A DNA stretch of 64,000 bases from an uncultured Christensenella sp. (lineage in GTDB: Bacteria; Bacillota; Clostridia; Christensenellales; UBA1242), in contig CAJTYR010000002.1 in assembly GCA_910584295.1 (NCBI GenBank), forward strand, positions 124,001-188,000, read 5' to 3'. The notes beneath the pieces are model-generated. The model saw only the letters and a program-made list of their open reading frames with translations, searched no databases and had not been told where the DNA came from. Below are positions 63,110 to 64,000 of the stretch, in pieces; within the stretch, counting starts at the first letter, position 1, and each line of letters opens with the position of its first letter. The translations under genes and the position numbers were made by a program.

Positions 63110-63392
63110 ATTCGTTCTTATCTTTCATGAATTCGTTTAAACCTTTTTCAAATTGAGTTTGACTTGTTGGGTCAAGAAAGAAAAGAAGTCCAAAAAGTTG
63201 CCCTACATGAAGTTTTTCTTCATTTACTATGTCAATGAGGGTACGGTTTACAATTGGGTTGTTTGATTCTTGAATGTGTCTTTCATATTGTATTATTGCC
63301 TCGATTTCTCCAATGATGTCTGCTCTGACATTTTCTGCAAGTTGGTAATTTGATATTTTTTGAAGATTTTCGTTTTGTGAATATATTTTCAT
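63108..63392 (-). CDS. half-ferritin-like protein
   Basis: 94 residues after AAGGAGTTATC. Two helices carry a single ferritin-type metal set: E-x-x-A-x3-Y-E (IGEIEAIIQYERHI) and EE-x-x-H (NEEKLHVGQL). A complete four-helix ferritin needs two such sets, so this protein must dimerise, as encapsulated ferritins (EncFtn) and related short proteins do. An iron or oxidant role is likely by family. No encapsulin gene is visible. Confidence 0.72.
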   Translation of the reverse strand: MKIYSQNENLQKISNYQLAENVRADIIGEIEAIIQYERHIQESNNPIVNRTLIDIVNEEKLHVGQLFGLLFFLDPTSQTQFEKGLNEFMKDKNE

Positions 63393-63457
63393 GATAACTC
63401 CTTATGCTAGTTCTATGAAAATTTTTCAAATTTTGAAACAATGTTTGACAATCATTT

Positions 63458-63485
63458 TTGATTTTGAGGATTGTTGTTGTATACT
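63458..63485 (+). promoter_or_regulatory. candidate phosphoketolase promoter
   Basis: TTGATT (63458-63463), 16 bp, TATACT (63480-63485). A consensus TTGACA at 63445-63450 is too far away. Confidence 0.45.
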
Positions 63486-63515
63486 TATCATATACAATTA
63501 TAAACGAGGTGAGAT

Positions 63516-64000
63516 GTGAAAAAAGATAACTGCTCTTCAAAAAAATATTTTGAAAAATTGAACGCATATTTTCGTGCTGCAAACTATCTGTCTGTTGCTC
63601 AACTTTATTTGCTTGAAAACCCTCTTATGAGAGAGCATGAGTTGTGCGTTGAGGACATTAAGCCACGACTTGTTGGACACTGGGGAACTGTGCCTGGACA
63701 AAATTTCATCTATGCTCACTGCAACAGAGTTATAAAGAAATATGACCTTGATATGATTCTTCTTTCTGGACCTGGACATGGCGGAAACTTTTTTGTTGCA
63801 AACAGCTATTTAGAAGGAACCTACAGCGAATATTATCCAAAAATTTCTCAAGACAAAGTTGGTATGACAAGGCTTTGCAAACAATTTTCTTTCCCTGGTG
63901 GAATTGGTTCGCATGTTGTGCCAGAGACACCTGGATCAATCAATGAAGGTGGGGAACTTGGATATAGTCTTGCCCATGCTTTTGGTGCAATTTTTGACAA
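63516..64000 (+). CDS. xfp: phosphoketolase, N-terminal part (runs off the window)
   Basis: The frame from GTG 63516 stays open to base 64000 (161 codons). GAGGTGA lies 5-6 bp upstream; an ATG at 63514 is followed at once by a stop. The translated part holds typical thiamine-diphosphate phosphoketolase blocks: RAANYLSVAQLYL, GHWGTVPGQNFIYAH, SGPGHGG and FSFPGGIGSHVVPETPGS. The enzyme splits xylulose-5-phosphate (and often fructose-6-phosphate) to acetyl phosphate, implying a fermentative pentose or bifid-like shunt. Confidence 0.93.
   Translation, partial: MKKDNCSSKKYFEKLNAYFRAANYLSVAQLYLLENPLMREHELCVEDIKPRLVGHWGTVPGQNFIYAHCNRVIKKYDLDMILLSGPGHGGNFFVANSYLEGTYSEYYPKISQDKVGMTRLCKQFSFPGGIGSHVVPETPGSINEGGELGYSLAHAFGAIFD

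Overview
This window is a stretch of bacterial chromosome, strongly AT-rich. Protein sequences and gene order point to a low-GC Gram-positive (Bacillota, most likely an uncultured Clostridia lineage of the gut type). The evidence is Shine-Dalgarno sites of the AGGAGG type, an rpsO-pnp pair, a recJ-rel-hemZ run, a HemZ-type radical SAM enzyme, DUF1858 and DUF1653 proteins, a LemA/DUF3137 pair and RadC proteins with an H-x-GHR N-terminus. The lineage is inference. No insertion sequence, prophage, CRISPR array, rRNA or replication origin was seen.

Layout. 1-7.2 kb: the C-terminal part of a giant GLUG-repeat surface protein, followed 25 bp later by a RadC-like gene. 7.2-8.1 kb: a divergent pair of paralogous winged-helix/one-TM proteins. 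8.1-15.5 kb: a transglutaminase-like protein, uvrB, an unknown 202-residue protein, uvrA, a DUF1653 protein and a WalJ/YycJ MBL-fold hydrolase. 15.5-20.4 kb: a second RadC-like gene (minus), a lipoprotein, hflX plus an MFS-like transporter, a DUF1858 redox protein (minus) and a PRC-barrel protein. 20.5-34 kb: a PrgI-VirB4-type ATPase in apparent operon with a 3554-residue lipoprotein built from Ig-like and GLUG beta-helix segments. 34-41.8 kb: rpoB and rpoC. rpoB has its own double promoter and a leader attenuator. The 242-bp rpoB-rpoC spacer is packed with hairpins. 41.8-48.5 kb: a HAD nucleotidase, LemA/DUF3137, an ArsR-like regulator with a DUF4932-like protein, a Ca2+/Na+ antiporter and a two-TM protein. 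48.5-57.8 kb: tRNA-Leu(CAA), a helical-repeat protein of unknown function, recJ-rel-hemZ and a minus-strand transglutaminase-like pair. 57.9-64 kb: rpsO-pnp, a GNAT acetyltransferase, a Nudix-winged-helix regulator with a P-loop/CYTH fusion protein, a half-ferritin and the start of phosphoketolase.

Regulation is unusually readable. Most promoters carry an extended -10 (TGn-TATAAT). At least four genes (uvrB, hflX, the HAD nucleotidase, the GNAT gene) have the -10 ending exactly 6 bp before ATG, with no Shine-Dalgarno site, so the mRNA should be leaderless. Two intergenic regions place the next gene's -35 box in the loop of the previous gene's terminator.

The best candidates for something undescribed are: the orphan PrgI-VirB4 ATPase coupled to a giant lipoprotein; the structured rpoB-rpoC spacer; a second multi-hairpin GC-rich island at 47.46-47.72 kb; the Rel protein whose hydrolase domain has lost its catalytic residues; and a Nudix regulator whose promoter spacer is filled by an inverted repeat that recurs before its neighbour, a P-loop-CYTH fusion.
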